From contig BPKE01000001.1 in the NCBI GenBank assembly GCA_026004975.1, forward strand, positions 437,788 through 501,787: a stretch of DNA of 64,000 nucleotides. The letters run 5' to 3'. This stretch comes from Gammaproteobacteria bacterium (GTDB lineage: Bacteria; Pseudomonadota; Gammaproteobacteria; HTCC5015). Both the position numbers and the translations under genes were made by a program. Shown piece by piece: positions 34,501-42,692 of the stretch. The notes beneath the pieces were generated by a model. The model was not told the DNA's origin, searched no databases, and saw only the letters and a list, made by a program, of their open reading frames with translations. Every line of letters starts with the position of its first letter. Positions within the stretch are counted from its first letter, which is position 1.

Positions 34501-34873
34501 GATCTTCGCCCTGCCCGAAGCGGTGGCCGCCGCCTGCCGGAGCGAGGCCGCGGCGCTGCGCGCCGATCGGGAGCTGGCCTGGCTGTTCGCCCCCGCCCCG
34601 GGCCGGCGCATCTGGCGCGAGCAGCCGCTCGTCGCCGGCCGGCCGCCGCGGCTCGGGGTGGTCGATTGCCTGGTGGAGACCGACCAGGCGCTGTGGGTGA
34701 TCGACTACAAGAGCGAAACGCCCGCCGACTTCGAGGACGCGGCGGCGCGCCACCGCCCGCAGCTGCAGGCCTACGCCGAGGCGGTGCGCGCGCTGTGGCC
34801 GGGCAAAACGGTGCGGGCGGCGGTGTTGTTCACCGCCGCCCGCCGCCTGGTGGAACTGGCGCTCGACCGCTGA
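31595..34873 (+). CDS. AddA-like UvrD-family helicase with C-terminal RecB-type nuclease
   Basis: 1092-aa DNA double-strand-break processing enzyme (COG1074 class). Helicase motifs appear in order: Walker A DASAGTGKTYLL (20-27), LALTFTRKAAAEM, II LLLDEFQDTNPTQW, III VFLVGDPKQSIYAFRRADP, V RLMTVHGAKGLEAPVV, VI LLYVALTRARHVLI. The C-terminus has a PD-(D/E)XK nuclease signature (LGVVDCLVE, VIDYKSE, QLQAYAEAV). Such proteins normally work with an AddB-like partner. None is adjacent: the neighbours are parE (divergent) and dsbC (convergent). Possible names are addA or recB-like; I leave the symbol empty. Confidence 0.85.
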   Translation: MTRSAAHRPEDPALNAVVDASAGTGKTYLLVSRMIRLLLDGARPDGLLALTFTRKAAAEMRERLLARLRELALADEAALDAALEALGVPAEASRRAQARRLYETLLHAPVGPRITTFHAFCQELLQRFPLEAGVPPGYTLLENAAEWAEAAWDALCLEASRKPDGTVAEALATLFARCRTVEQTRRVLLDGFLGQRSDWWAWCEQAGEDPAAWAAARLAERLEIRDETPPAEGALQNLQAELETLLAGVEKLDGKNAAAWAAALWRALDPRLPPEQRLAAAESVFWTQKRTERRPPAERTLRKALGGGAEAFQAGWARLAQAVGRAAERQRRWNLWALNRAWYRAGAALLEHFQRIKRRERLLDFADLEWRACRLLGDPDHALWVQYKLDQRIDHLLLDEFQDTNPTQWRLLRPLLEELAAGQPERPRSVFLVGDPKQSIYAFRRADPRLQAQAAAFLEERLGARRFPLERSRRCAPAIVELVNAVFDEGGPAAGRLADFQRHETLCDGAWGRVELLPLVEATPTAVRETLRDPLREDPDAAEDDAHRRAAAALAARLRALLDAPPPIDTAGGPRPLGAGDILILLRRRTHAAAYERALAEAGIPYQGLAHNRLLDTLEGRDVYALLRHLATPLDNLALAQVLRSPLFGADDAALLAVAAAGEGPWSARLERAAAQDAAPPALRRAHALLARWRGWVGRLPVHDLLNRIFLEGELPERYRAAAEPRFAPRVLANLQAMLEMALRLDSGRYPSLMRFLERLERLRELDRDAPQAPDDPAPVPRVRLMTVHGAKGLEAPVVCLADAAARDPEREGLEVLVDWPPDRDRPEIMLLLDRGAALPDALDTLRAARRARAAREEANLLYVALTRARHVLIVSAAAGRRGLPEDGWYRDLGRALERLGAAQTADGGRVYGDPLPAAAAAAPAAAPRTTPPPARPEPLPVTPPGDDLARRRGRYLHRLLEDPQADPAIFALPEAVAAACRSEAAALRADRELAWLFAPAPGRRIWREQPLVAGRPPRLGVVDCLVETDQALWVIDYKSETPADFEDAAARHRPQLQAYAEAVRALWPGKTVRAAVLFTAARRLVELALDR

Positions 34874-34882
34874 GACGCGCCC

Positions 34883-35569
34883 TCACTGCGCCTCGAGCAT
34901 CCGGATCAGATCGTCGGCCGGCCGGTAACCGTTGATGACCAGCCCGCCGTCGGTGAGGATCAGCGGCGTGCCGCGCAGGCCGATCTGGTGGGCCAGCTCG
35001 ATGTGCTGCGCGATCGGGTTCGGGCAGGACTTTTCGGGAATCTGCTTGCCCGCCTTGGCGTCGGTCAACGCCTGCTGCCGATCGTCGGCGCACCAGACGC
35101 TTTCGAGCACCTTCGCCGGCGGCGAACCGAGGCCGGCGCGCGGGTAGAGCAGGTAGCGCACCTTGATGCCCGCGCCGGTCAGCTTGTCGATTTCCTGGTG
35201 CAGTTTCCGGCAGTAGCCGCAACTGGTGTCGGTGAACACGGTGAGGGTATGGCGGGTCTCGCCCTTGGCGGGGAAGACCACCGTGTCCTCGTCACGGATG
35301 CGCTCGAGCACCTCGAGCTTGGTCACGTTGCGCAGGCTGCCCAGTTCGATGATGTCGCCCTGGATGAAATAACGCCCGTCGGTGTAGACCAGGTTGCCGT
35401 CCACGCTCGCCGCCCACAACCCGGTGATCGGGCTGGGCCGCACGTCGCTCACCGTGCGTCCCGGAAAACTGTCTTTCAGCGCCTTGGCGATCCGCTGTGC
35501 GTCGCCGCCGGCGGCGGCCGCCGCCGCGGCGGCCAGGGCCAGGATCAAGGCCGTCCCCATGCGTTTCAT
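34883..35569 (-). CDS. dsbC: Thiol:disulfide interchange protein DsbC
   Basis: Periplasmic disulfide isomerase, 228 aa with an Ala-rich signal peptide (to about residue 20). The N-terminal dimerisation domain spans about 25-90 (DSFPGRTVSDVRPSPITGLW, DGRYFIQGDIIEL). The thioredoxin-fold catalytic site CGYC lies at 117-120 (FTDTSCGYCRKLH), with a cis-Pro loop in GLRGTPLILTDGG. ATG 35569 has AAGGTG at good spacing; a GTG at 35575 is less likely. It follows xerD, as in E. coli and Pseudomonas. dsbB is at 42.2 kb. Confidence 0.94.
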   Translation of the reverse strand: MKRMGTALILALAAAAAAAAGGDAQRIAKALKDSFPGRTVSDVRPSPITGLWAASVDGNLVYTDGRYFIQGDIIELGSLRNVTKLEVLERIRDEDTVVFPAKGETRHTLTVFTDTSCGYCRKLHQEIDKLTGAGIKVRYLLYPRAGLGSPPAKVLESVWCADDRQQALTDAKAGKQIPEKSCPNPIAQHIELAHQIGLRGTPLILTDGGLVINGYRPADDLIRMLEAQ

Positions 35570-35676
35570 CGTCACTCACCTTCGCTCGGATGGTTCGGGT
35601 TCCGGCGCCGGGCGCCGGCTCGGGCCCGCAGTTATACCGCAAGGCCCGGTTTGTGACCACCGCGGTCCCGATCCGT

Positions 35677-36585
35677 TCACGCCCGCGGGTGGTGGCGGGC
35701 GTGGAAGGCGGCGAGGCGGGCGCGGGCGACGTGGGTGTAGATCTGGGTGGTGGACAGGTCGCTGTGGCCGAGCAGCAACTGCACGGCGCGCAGATCGGCG
35801 CCGTGGTCGAGCAGGTGGGTGGCGAAGGCGTGGCGCAGGCTGTGCGGCGACAGCGGGCCGCGCAAACCGGCGCGGCGCGCGTAGAGCTTGATGCGGTTCC
35901 AGACCTGCTGGCGGGTCAGGCCGCGGCCGCGCCGGCTGACGAACAGCGCCGGCGGCGGCCGGCCGTGGCCGGCGAGCAGCGCCGGCCGGGCCGTTTCGAG
36001 ATAGCGGCGCAGCCAGTGTTCGGCTTCTTCGCCCAGGGGCAGCAGCCGCGTCTTGCCCCCCTTTCCGGTGACCCGCAGCAGGCCGCGGCTGGGATCGAGC
36101 TGGTCGAGGCGCAGGCCGACCAGCTCGCCGACGCGCAAACCGCAGGCGTAGGCCAGCTCGAGCATCGCCCGGTCCCGCAAACCCAGGGGATGGCTCGTGT
36201 CCGGGGCGGCGAGCAAGCGCTCCACGTCGATCTCGGAGGGGCTGTGCGGCAAGGGCCGCCCCAGGCGCGGGCCGCGCAGCCCCTCGGTGGGCACGTCGCG
36301 GCGTCGGCCGCTGCGTTCGAGCCAGGCATAGAACGCGCGCAGACTGGACAGCAGGCGGGCCACGCTGCGCCGGGAGGCGCCGGCCGCCAGGCGCGCGGCG
36401 AGCAGCGCCTCGAGGTCGGCCCGGGCCGCGCCGGCCAGGGCGAGGCCGCGCGCGGCCAGCGCCGCGGCGCAGGCGCGCAGGTCGCTGCGGTAGGCCTGCA
36501 GGGTGTTGCGCGCCAGACCGCGCTCGGCCCACGCCGCATCGAGAAACGCGTCGATCAAGGTCTCGTCCGCCGCCGCGTCCGCCAC
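35677..36585 (-). CDS. xerD: Site-specific tyrosine recombinase XerD
   Basis: Resolves chromosome dimers at dif with XerC, activated by FtsK. The 302-aa protein has an N-terminal SAM-like domain. The catalytic set is Arg in [12 protein letters not shown], Lys in [27 protein letters not shown] (His-Arg), and [14 protein letters not shown] (His and Tyr nucleophile). Assignment as XerD rather than XerC rests on the dsbC neighbour. Divergent from mobB. Confidence 0.93.
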   Translation of the reverse strand: MADAAADETLIDAFLDAAWAERGLARNTLQAYRSDLRACAAALAARGLALAGAARADLEALLAARLAAGASRRSVARLLSSLRAFYAWLERSGRRRDVPTEGLRGPRLGRPLPHSPSEIDVERLLAAPDTSHPLGLRDRAMLELAYACGLRVGELVGLRLDQLDPSRGLLRVTGKGGKTRLLPLGEEAEHWLRRYLETARPALLAGHGRPPPALFVSRRGRGLTRQQVWNRIKLYARRAGLRGPLSPHSLRHAFATHLLDHGADLRAVQLLLGHSDLSTTQIYTHVARARLAAFHARHHPRA

Positions 36586-36635
36586 CGCCGTTCCTCCCGT
36601 CCCGGCCGCCGGGCGCGCCGGGGCCGAATACGACG

Positions 36636-36641
36636 TAGAAT
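36636..36641 (+). promoter_or_regulatory. Candidate -10 (TAGAAT) for mobB-moeA
   Basis: TAGAAT lies 30 nt before the mobB ATG in the 86-nt divergent gap with xerD. No clear -35 at 17 nt. Confidence 0.3.
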
Positions 36642-36671
36642 AGCGCCCGACCCCGACCCGACGGAACCGCC

Positions 36672-37208
36672 ATGACCTGGCCCGTGCCCGTGATCGGTTT
36701 CGCCGCCTACAGCGGCACCGGCAAGACCACCCTGCTCAAGGCCGTGCTGCCGCGGCTGCGCGCCCGCGGCCTGCGCATCGGCATGATCAAGCACGCCCAT
36801 CACCAGTTCGACATCGACAAGCCGGGCAAGGACAGCTACGAGCTGCGCCGCGCCGGCGCCCAGCACATGCTGGTCGCCTCCAGCCGCCGCTGGGCGCTGA
36901 TGGTCGAGCGCGAGGTGGAACAGCCGCCGCGCCTGGAGGACCACCTGGCGACGCTGATCGACAGCGGCCCGATCGACCTCGTCCTGGTCGAGGGTTTCAA
37001 GCAGGCGCCGATCCCGAAAATCGAGCTGCACCGCAGCGCCCTGGGCCACCCCCTGCTGTTCCCGGGCGATCCCCTGGTGATCGCCGTGGCCAGCGACACC
37101 CCCCTGATCCTGCCCGATCACGTCCGCGCCCTGGACATCGACGATCCGGACGGGGTGGCCGCCTTCCTGCTCGAGCGCCTGGAAGAACACGGGCGGGCGC
37201 GCGCATGA
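36672..37208 (+). CDS. mobB: Molybdopterin-guanine dinucleotide biosynthesis adaptor MobB
   Basis: GTP-binding protein that assists MobA in making the bis-MGD form of molybdenum cofactor. It has the P-loop [17 protein letters not shown] at about 10-26, family motif [28 protein letters not shown], and [19 protein letters not shown], 178 aa. It overlaps moeA by ATGA. No mobA is nearby. Confidence 0.93.
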   Translation: MTWPVPVIGFAAYSGTGKTTLLKAVLPRLRARGLRIGMIKHAHHQFDIDKPGKDSYELRRAGAQHMLVASSRRWALMVEREVEQPPRLEDHLATLIDSGPIDLVLVEGFKQAPIPKIELHRSALGHPLLFPGDPLVIAVASDTPLILPDHVRALDIDDPDGVAAFLLERLEEHGRARA

Positions 37209-38434
37209 GCGGCGCGACGAGGCCCCTGCCGGTCGAGACCGCCCGCCGCCGCCTGCTGGAGGCGGTCACGCCGGTCGCCGACGTCGAGACCGTGCCGCTC
37301 GCCCAGGCCTGCGGCCGGGTGCTGGCCGAACCCCTGCACGCCCCTTGCGATCTGCCGCATTGGGACAATTCGGCGATGGACGGTTATGCGCTGGCGGCCG
37401 ACGGCGCCGGGGCGGCCGGCGAAATCCGCCTGCCGGTGATCGGCCGGGCCCTGGCCGGGCACCCCTATCGCGGCGCGGTGCCCGCCGGCGCCTGCGTGCG
37501 CATCACCACCGGGGCGGCCCTGCCGGAGGGCACCGACACGGTGATCATCCAGGAGAAGGTCCGCCGCGAAGGCGACACGATCGTCTTCGAAGGCCCCCTG
37601 CGCCGCGGCGAGAACGTGCGCCGCGCCGGCGAGGATCTGCGGGCGGGGGAAGTCGCGGTCGCCCGCGGCCGCTGGCTGACCCCCCTGGACATCGCCCTGC
37701 TCGCCGCCCTCGGGCTGGCGGCGGTGCCGGTGCGGCGCCGACCGCGCATCGCCGTGCTCAGCAGCGGCGACGAACTCGTCCCGGCCGGCACCCCCTTGCC
37801 CCCCGGCGGCCTGTACGACAGCAACGGCCCCATGCTCGCCGCCCTGCTCGCCCGCCTGCCGGTCGAGGTCGAGCCGCAACCGCCGCTGGGCGACGACCCG
37901 GCCGCGATCGAAACCCGGCTGCGGGCGCTGGCGGGCTGCTGCGACGCACTGCTCAGCACCGGCGGCGTGTCGGTCGGCGACGCCGACCACATCGCCGACG
38001 TGCTGGCGCGCATCGGCCGGATCGAGTGGCACAAGGTCGCGATCAAGCCGGGCAAGCCGCTGCTGTTCGGCCGCATCGACGGCACGCCGTTTTTCGGCCT
38101 GCCCGGCAACCCGGTGTCGGCCGCCGTCACCTTCCTCGTGCTGCTGCGCCCGGCGCTGCTGCGCCTGGCCGGCGTCGAACCGCCGCCCGAACCCTTGCGC
38201 CTGACACTGCCCCTGGCGCGCGCGGTGCAGAAGCGCCCCGGCCGCAGCGAGTATCTGCGCGGGCGGCTGATCGAGGCCGACGGCGGCCTGCAGTTCGAAC
38301 CGTTCGCCGCCCAGGGCTCGCACCGGCTGGCACCGCTGTCGCAGGCCGAGGCGCTGGCCGAACTCGCCGCCGACCGCGGGGACACGCCGGCCGGCACCCC
38401 GGTGCCGGTGTGGCCCCTGCAGGGTCTGTTGTGA
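37205..38434 (+). CDS. moeA: Molybdopterin molybdenumtransferase MoeA
   Basis: Inserts molybdate into adenylated molybdopterin. The 409-aa protein follows the MoeA order: LPHWDNSAMDGYAL, GACVRITTGAALPEGTDTVIIQE, GENVRRAGEDLRAGE, the MoCF fold IAVLSSGDELVPAGTPLP, LSTGGVSVGDADH, FGLPGNPVSAAVTF, and C-terminal domain IV (KRPGRSEYLRGRL). Starts in the mobB stop and overlaps the RDD gene by GTGA, so mobB-moeA-RDD is one translation-coupled unit. Confidence 0.95.
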   Translation: MSGATRPLPVETARRRLLEAVTPVADVETVPLAQACGRVLAEPLHAPCDLPHWDNSAMDGYALAADGAGAAGEIRLPVIGRALAGHPYRGAVPAGACVRITTGAALPEGTDTVIIQEKVRREGDTIVFEGPLRRGENVRRAGEDLRAGEVAVARGRWLTPLDIALLAALGLAAVPVRRRPRIAVLSSGDELVPAGTPLPPGGLYDSNGPMLAALLARLPVEVEPQPPLGDDPAAIETRLRALAGCCDALLSTGGVSVGDADHIADVLARIGRIEWHKVAIKPGKPLLFGRIDGTPFFGLPGNPVSAAVTFLVLLRPALLRLAGVEPPPEPLRLTLPLARAVQKRPGRSEYLRGRLIEADGGLQFEPFAAQGSHRLAPLSQAEALAELAADRGDTPAGTPVPVWPLQGLL

Positions 38435-38877
38435 ACGCCGCCCGCCCCGCCGGCCTGCTGCGCCGCCTGGGCGCGTTGTTCTACGACGCCCTGCTGCTGG
38501 GCGCCTTGTGGCTGGTCGCCGCGGTTCCGGCGGTGCTGCTCCATGGCGGCGCGATCCGCCGCGGCGACGGCGCGGCCTACTGGCTGTTCGAGCTCTACCT
38601 GGCCGGGGTCGCCCTGGCCTTCTTCACCTTCTGCTGGAGCCGCGGCGGGCAGACCCTCGGCATGGCCGCCTGGGGCCTGCGTGTCGAAGACGCCGCCGGC
38701 CGGCCGCCGGCCTGGCCGCGGGCCCTGCTGCGCGCCGCGCTGGCCCTCGGCGGGCTGGCCAACCTGTGCCTGCTGGTGGGCCTGCGCCCCTGGCACGAAC
38801 GCCTCTCCGGCACCTATACCGTCCACCGCCCGGCCGCGCGCCGGCGGCCGGAAAGTGCGGCCCGTCACAGTCCGTAA
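38431..38877 (+). CDS. RDD family membrane protein
   Basis: 148 aa with GTG start overlapping the moeA stop. The RDD signature is seen as RRLGALFYDALLLGALWLVAAV, with three hydrophobic segments and the SRGGQTLGMAAWGLRV loop. RDD proteins are small membrane proteins implicated in ion or compatible-solute transport or membrane protein maintenance, with no specific role here. Linked to moeA only by coupling. Confidence 0.82.
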   Translation: MNAARPAGLLRRLGALFYDALLLGALWLVAAVPAVLLHGGAIRRGDGAAYWLFELYLAGVALAFFTFCWSRGGQTLGMAAWGLRVEDAAGRPPAWPRALLRAALALGGLANLCLLVGLRPWHERLSGTYTVHRPAARRRPESAARHSP

Positions 38878-38943
38878 CGCCCATATCGGCTAGAGTCCGG
38901 CCATTTCGACCGGCGCGCGGCCGCGCCGGCGGGCCGCCGCGCG

Positions 38944-38972
38944 TTGCAAGCGCCCCCGGACCGGTCCATTAT
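38944..38972 (+). promoter_or_regulatory. Candidate promoter with palindrome, upstream of the membrane/VWA/HD cassette
   Basis: TTGCAA and CATTAT are separated by 17 nt and sit 36 nt before the cassette's first ATG. The spacer contains the palindrome GGACCGGTCC (38958-38967), where a regulator could bind. Match to consensus is 4/6 in each hexamer. Confidence 0.35.
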
Positions 38973-39007
38973 CAGCCCGAGACACAATAAAACCTGGAGT
39001 GGCGGCC

Positions 39008-40423
39008 ATGGACACCCTGACCTTCATCCCCGGTATGCCGATGCTGTCGCTGGTGCTTGCCGTGCTCGGCTCGATGGTGTTCCTCTACCTGGCGCGCCAG
39101 CCGATCCACGCCGCCTTCGGCCACCTGATCGAGGGCACGGCCGGCGGCCTGCGCCGGCTGGCCGACTGGGCCCGCCAGAGCGCCGAATCCCTGCGCGAGC
39201 GCGACCGCAAGGTGCTCCTCGAGTCGGGCATCGCCGAGGCCGAGCAGAAGCTCTACGAGGAGCTGGCCCGCGTCGAAGGGCACTACGGCAAGTACCTGGC
39301 CGACTTCCCCGCCGTGCAGCGCAAGCTCGACGACCTCATCGCCCGCCTCGAGGCCGACTACCGCGAATGCGGCCAGACCACGCCCGAGGCGCCCGGCTGG
39401 AACGACGTCGTCGCCTCCATCGCCAAAGTCAAGGGCAGCTCCGGCGACCGCGTGATCGAAAAAATGCTCGCCGAGATCCACAAATCGGCCGTGGAGGCCG
39501 AAAAGCGGGCCCTGGCCGAACTGCGCGCCACCACCGCCAAGCGCCACAAGATCCTCTCCTCGATGGCGCCGCTGTTGAAACGCATCCACCACCTGCTCAA
39601 GGACATCGGCGAAAAGGTCAACCTCGTCCTGGACACCACCAAGCGCATCGACCGGCACATGAACCAGTTCGAGAAACTGCGCAAGGGCGACCAGGACGCG
39701 GTGGACCTGCTCAACTTCCGCACCACCCTGCTGTTTTTCTTCTCGCTGGTGATCATCGCCATCGCCGCCCTCGGCGCCTTCGTCAACTTCCAGCTCATCG
39801 CCTACCCGATGAGCCAGTTGATTCCCACCGGCACGCGCGTGCTCGGGCTGCTGGTCTCGGACGTCTCGGCGCTGGTTCTGATCTGCCTGGAGATCATGTG
39901 CGGCATCTTCCTGCTCGAAGCGCTCGGCGTCACCCACGTCATTCCGCAGGTGGCGCTGATGGAACGCGGCAAACGTCGGCTGATCCTGTGGGCGGCGCTG
40001 GTCTTCCTGTTCCTGTTCGCGCTGGCCGAGGCCTCCCTGGGCGTGCTGCGCGAGGTGCTGGCCGAAAAAGAAGCGGCCACCACCGCGGCGCTGGCCGGCG
40101 AGGCGGCGGTGATCGCCGGCATCGACCAGACCGGCAGCCGCCTGACCGTCATCGGCCAGGCCATCCTCGGCTTCCTGCTGCCCTGGGTGTTGGCCATGGT
40201 CGCCATGCCGCTGGAAGTGCTGTTCACCACCGGCATGCACATGCTGCGCAAGGCCTCGATCGGCCTGATCGCCCTGTTCGGCCTCGTCTGCCGCATGCTC
40301 GCCTACCTGCTGGAACACGCGCTGCGCATCGTCGAGCACCTCTACGACGCCTACGTGATCCTGCCCATGCAACTGGCGCGGCTGCTGCAGGCGCGCGGCG
40401 GCAAGATGGAGGCCAAGGGATGA
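39008..40423 (+). CDS. Uncharacterised inner-membrane protein, coiled-coil plus six TM segments
   Basis: 471 aa from the ATG that has GGAGTGG 8 nt upstream (track start is 9 nt earlier). Residues about 10-30 form a first membrane helix. Residues 55-230 are highly charged and helical, probably coiled coil (AEAEQKLYEELARVEGHY, EKMLAEIHKSAVEAEKRALAEL). Five more membrane helices lie at about 240-262, 280-304, 326-348, 382-403 and 416-436. I do not recognise a family. It overlaps the VWA lipoprotein by ATGA, so the products are probably made together and could form one envelope complex. Confidence 0.8.
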   Translation: MDTLTFIPGMPMLSLVLAVLGSMVFLYLARQPIHAAFGHLIEGTAGGLRRLADWARQSAESLRERDRKVLLESGIAEAEQKLYEELARVEGHYGKYLADFPAVQRKLDDLIARLEADYRECGQTTPEAPGWNDVVASIAKVKGSSGDRVIEKMLAEIHKSAVEAEKRALAELRATTAKRHKILSSMAPLLKRIHHLLKDIGEKVNLVLDTTKRIDRHMNQFEKLRKGDQDAVDLLNFRTTLLFFFSLVIIAIAALGAFVNFQLIAYPMSQLIPTGTRVLGLLVSDVSALVLICLEIMCGIFLLEALGVTHVIPQVALMERGKRRLILWAALVFLFLFALAEASLGVLREVLAEKEAATTAALAGEAAVIAGIDQTGSRLTVIGQAILGFLLPWVLAMVAMPLEVLFTTGMHMLRKASIGLIALFGLVCRMLAYLLEHALRIVEHLYDAYVILPMQLARLLQARGGKMEAKG

Positions 40424-41085
40424 GGCGGCTCATCGCCCTGGCGCTGGTCGCGGCGCTGGCCGGCGCCGGCTGCAGCGACAACCGCCGCTACGAAACCGCC
40501 GTCTGCGCCCTGGTGGACGTCTCGGGCACCTACGCCGACCAGGTCGGTGAAGTCCTGCGCATCGTCAAGGCCGGCATCGTGCCCCAGCTGCGCCCGGGCG
40601 ACAGCCTGTTCGTCATCACCGTCGATTCCAACAGCTACAACGAGGACGACCTGGTCGCCGCCCTGCGCCTGGACTACGTGCCGTCCAAGGCCAACGACCA
40701 GAAACTGGCTTTCGCCCAGCGGCTCGACGCTTTCGCCGCCGCCGTGCGCCGCGCCCGCTACACCGACCTGACCGGCGCCATGCTGCTGTGCCGCGATCAC
40801 CTCGAAGACAGCGGCGCGGGCCGCCGGGTGATGCTGGTGTTCAGCGACATGAAGGAAGAAATCCAGCCCGGCCTCAAGCGCGAACTGCCGCCGGGCAGCC
40901 TGGCGGGGGTACACGTCGCTGCCCTCAACGTCATCAAGCTGGACGCCGACAGCGCCGATCCCGCCCGTTACCGCGCCCGGCTCGATCGCTGGGCCGAGCG
41001 CCTCGCCGCGGCCGGCGCCGCGTCCTGGACCGTGTTGCTCGACGCGGTGAAAATCCCGGAGTACCTGCGTGGTCTGGAACACTGA
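40420..41085 (+). CDS. Lipoprotein with a von Willebrand factor A-like domain
   Basis: 221 aa with lipobox LAGAGC (Cys18). A probable VWA/MIDAS site is complete: DVSGT (33-37), a Thr in RYTDLTGAMLL (about 115-118), and Asp in VMLVFSDMKEE (143). A Rossmann-like alternation of strands (VCALVDVSGT, SLFVITVDS, RVMLVFSDM, VHVAALNVI) supports the fold. Such domains bind metal and mediate protein-protein contacts. It follows the six-TM protein and precedes the HD gene by 23 nt. Function unknown. Confidence 0.78.
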   Translation: MRRLIALALVAALAGAGCSDNRRYETAVCALVDVSGTYADQVGEVLRIVKAGIVPQLRPGDSLFVITVDSNSYNEDDLVAALRLDYVPSKANDQKLAFAQRLDAFAAAVRRARYTDLTGAMLLCRDHLEDSGAGRRVMLVFSDMKEEIQPGLKRELPPGSLAGVHVAALNVIKLDADSADPARYRARLDRWAERLAAAGAASWTVLLDAVKIPEYLRGLEH

Positions 41086-41094
41086 CCGCCCGTC

Positions 41095-41104
41095 AAGGAG
41101 GTGA
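41095..41104 (+). promoter_or_regulatory. Consensus Shine-Dalgarno AAGGAGGTGA before the HD gene
   Basis: A full anti-16S complement sits 4 nt before the ATG at 41109. This is the strongest ribosome site noticed in the window and fixes the start. It suggests high translation of the third cassette gene relative to the coupled first two. Confidence 0.85.
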
Positions 41105-41108
41105 CCGA

Positions 41109-42158
41109 ATGGACGGCACCCGCGACACCCCCACCACCCCGCTGGACGAGGAGCCCGCGCTCAACGACCTGGACGTCACCCAGGCGGTGCGGGTCAGCGA
41201 CCCGCAGGCCGTCAAGGTCGAGGTGCTGTCCATCCACGAGCAATGCTTCCCGGGCCACCCCGCCGACGACCTGGCGCGCGCCTTCGAGCTGTTCACGCGC
41301 GCCTACCGGGGCCAACTGCCCGGCTATCACGCCTGCGACACCTTCTATCACGACGTCCAGCACTGCCTGGACATCACCCTGGCCGCCGCCCGCCTGTTGC
41401 GCGGCTACCAGAAGGCGCACGGGGATCTCGAGCGCGAGCGCTTCGTGCTCGGCGTCGTCACCGCCTTGTTCCACGACGTCGGCTACCTGCGCCGGCGCGA
41501 CGAACCGGTGCGCAACGGTGCCGAGTACACCGCCGTCCACGTCACGCGCGGGGCCGAATTCATGCGCCGCGAACTGCCGGCCCTCGGTCTGGGGGCGCTC
41601 GCCGAACGCGCGGCCCGGATCGTCCATTACACCGGCTACGAGCTGCCGCTCACCCGCATCGAGCCGCTCGAACCCGGCGACCGCCTGATCGGCGAACTGG
41701 TGGCCAGCGCCGACCTGATGGCCCAGATGGCGGACCGCTGCTACCTCGAGAAATGCCGCGACCGCCTGTTTCCGGAACTCGTGCTCGCCGGCCACCATGC
41801 CTGGCCGATGGGCGCGCCGCTGCCCAGCTTCACCAGCCCGCGCGACCTCTTGCTCAACACCCCGCAGTTCTACCACCGGCACGTGCGGCGGCGGCTGGAG
41901 CGGGAACTGGGCGGGGCCTTCCGTTACGCCGAAAGCTACTTCAACGGCCGCAACCCCTACCTGGACGGCATGCGGGACAACATCCGCTATCTCGAACACT
42001 TGATCCGCAGCGGCGACCTCAACCCGCTGCGCCGCCGCCTTCCGCCGCTCGGCAGCGCCGCGGCGCGGGCCCTGCAGGCCCAGCTCGAGGCCCGCGCCGA
42101 GCGGCGCGAGCAAGCCGAACCCTCCGGCCGCCGCCGGCGCCGCCGGCGCGCCGGCTGA
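41109..42158 (+). CDS. HD-domain phosphohydrolase with class I phosphodiesterase-like signature
   Basis: 349-aa cytoplasmic protein. The metal-binding core reads TFYHDVQHCLDIT (80-90), fitting YHxxxHxxD(V/I) of class I cyclic-nucleotide phosphodiesterases. The HD pair follows in VTALFHDVGYL (122-123), then a His in YTAVHVTRGAEFM and Asp in ELVASADLMAQMAD. It is thus a metal-dependent phosphohydrolase, plausibly acting on a cyclic nucleotide, but substrate is not established. The C-terminus is a low-complexity Arg-rich tail. It is the third gene of the membrane/VWA/HD cassette and converges on dsbB. Confidence 0.8.
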   Translation: MDGTRDTPTTPLDEEPALNDLDVTQAVRVSDPQAVKVEVLSIHEQCFPGHPADDLARAFELFTRAYRGQLPGYHACDTFYHDVQHCLDITLAAARLLRGYQKAHGDLERERFVLGVVTALFHDVGYLRRRDEPVRNGAEYTAVHVTRGAEFMRRELPALGLGALAERAARIVHYTGYELPLTRIEPLEPGDRLIGELVASADLMAQMADRCYLEKCRDRLFPELVLAGHHAWPMGAPLPSFTSPRDLLLNTPQFYHRHVRRRLERELGGAFRYAESYFNGRNPYLDGMRDNIRYLEHLIRSGDLNPLRRRLPPLGSAAARALQAQLEARAERREQAEPSGRRRRRRRAG

Positions 42159-42161
42159 TGT

Positions 42162-42686
42162 TCAGGCGCGCCGCGCCGGCGGGCGGACCAGGAACGCCAG
42201 CAAGGCCAGGCTCAGCACCAGGAACGCCACCAGCGTCCAGGCCGCGAGCGACAGGCCGAGGAACGACCAGGCCACCTCGCCGCACTCCCCCGAGCCGCTG
42301 AGCACGGCGCGCAAGCCGCCGAGCAGGCCGAACATCTCCATGAGGACGTCCAGGCCCGGGCCACAGGCCGGCAACTGCTCCGGCGGCAGGCTCTGCAGCC
42401 AGACGTGACGGGCGGCGGTCGCCACCCCGGCCAGCGCCGGCAGCAACGCCGCCACCGCCCAGGCCCGCTGCCCCGCCGGGCCCGGATCGTGCCAGGCGGC
42501 GAGCAAGGCCAACGGGATCAACACCAGCACGTAGACGCGCTGCAGAACGCACAGGGGGCAGGGCTCGAGCCCCAGGAACCCCTGGAAGAACAGCACCGCG
42601 GCGAGCATCATCAGCACACCGTAGCCCGCCACCCCCAGCCAGAACACCCGCGGCGTCAGCCGCCGGCAGAACGCTTCGAACACCAT
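42162..42686 (-). CDS. dsbB: Disulfide bond formation protein DsbB
   Basis: Inner-membrane quinone reductase that reoxidises DsbA. The 174-aa protein has four membrane helices and both Cys pairs: CPLC in the first periplasmic loop (LGLEPCPLCVLQRVYV), and the second pair in SLPPEQLPACGP and SGSGECGEVAW. The spelling is typical of Pseudomonas-type DsbB/DsbH. Only 6 nt from lptG, so possibly in the same transcript. Confidence 0.92.
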   Translation of the reverse strand: MVFEAFCRRLTPRVFWLGVAGYGVLMMLAAVLFFQGFLGLEPCPLCVLQRVYVLVLIPLALLAAWHDPGPAGQRAWAVAALLPALAGVATAARHVWLQSLPPEQLPACGPGLDVLMEMFGLLGGLRAVLSGSGECGEVAWSFLGLSLAAWTLVAFLVLSLALLAFLVRPPARRA

Positions 42687-42692
42687 CGTTTG

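Noticed and set aside
36586-36671. Molybdenum cofactor riboswitch before mobB-moeA
   Set aside because: The 86-nt gap is too short for the known motif and no such fold could be seen.
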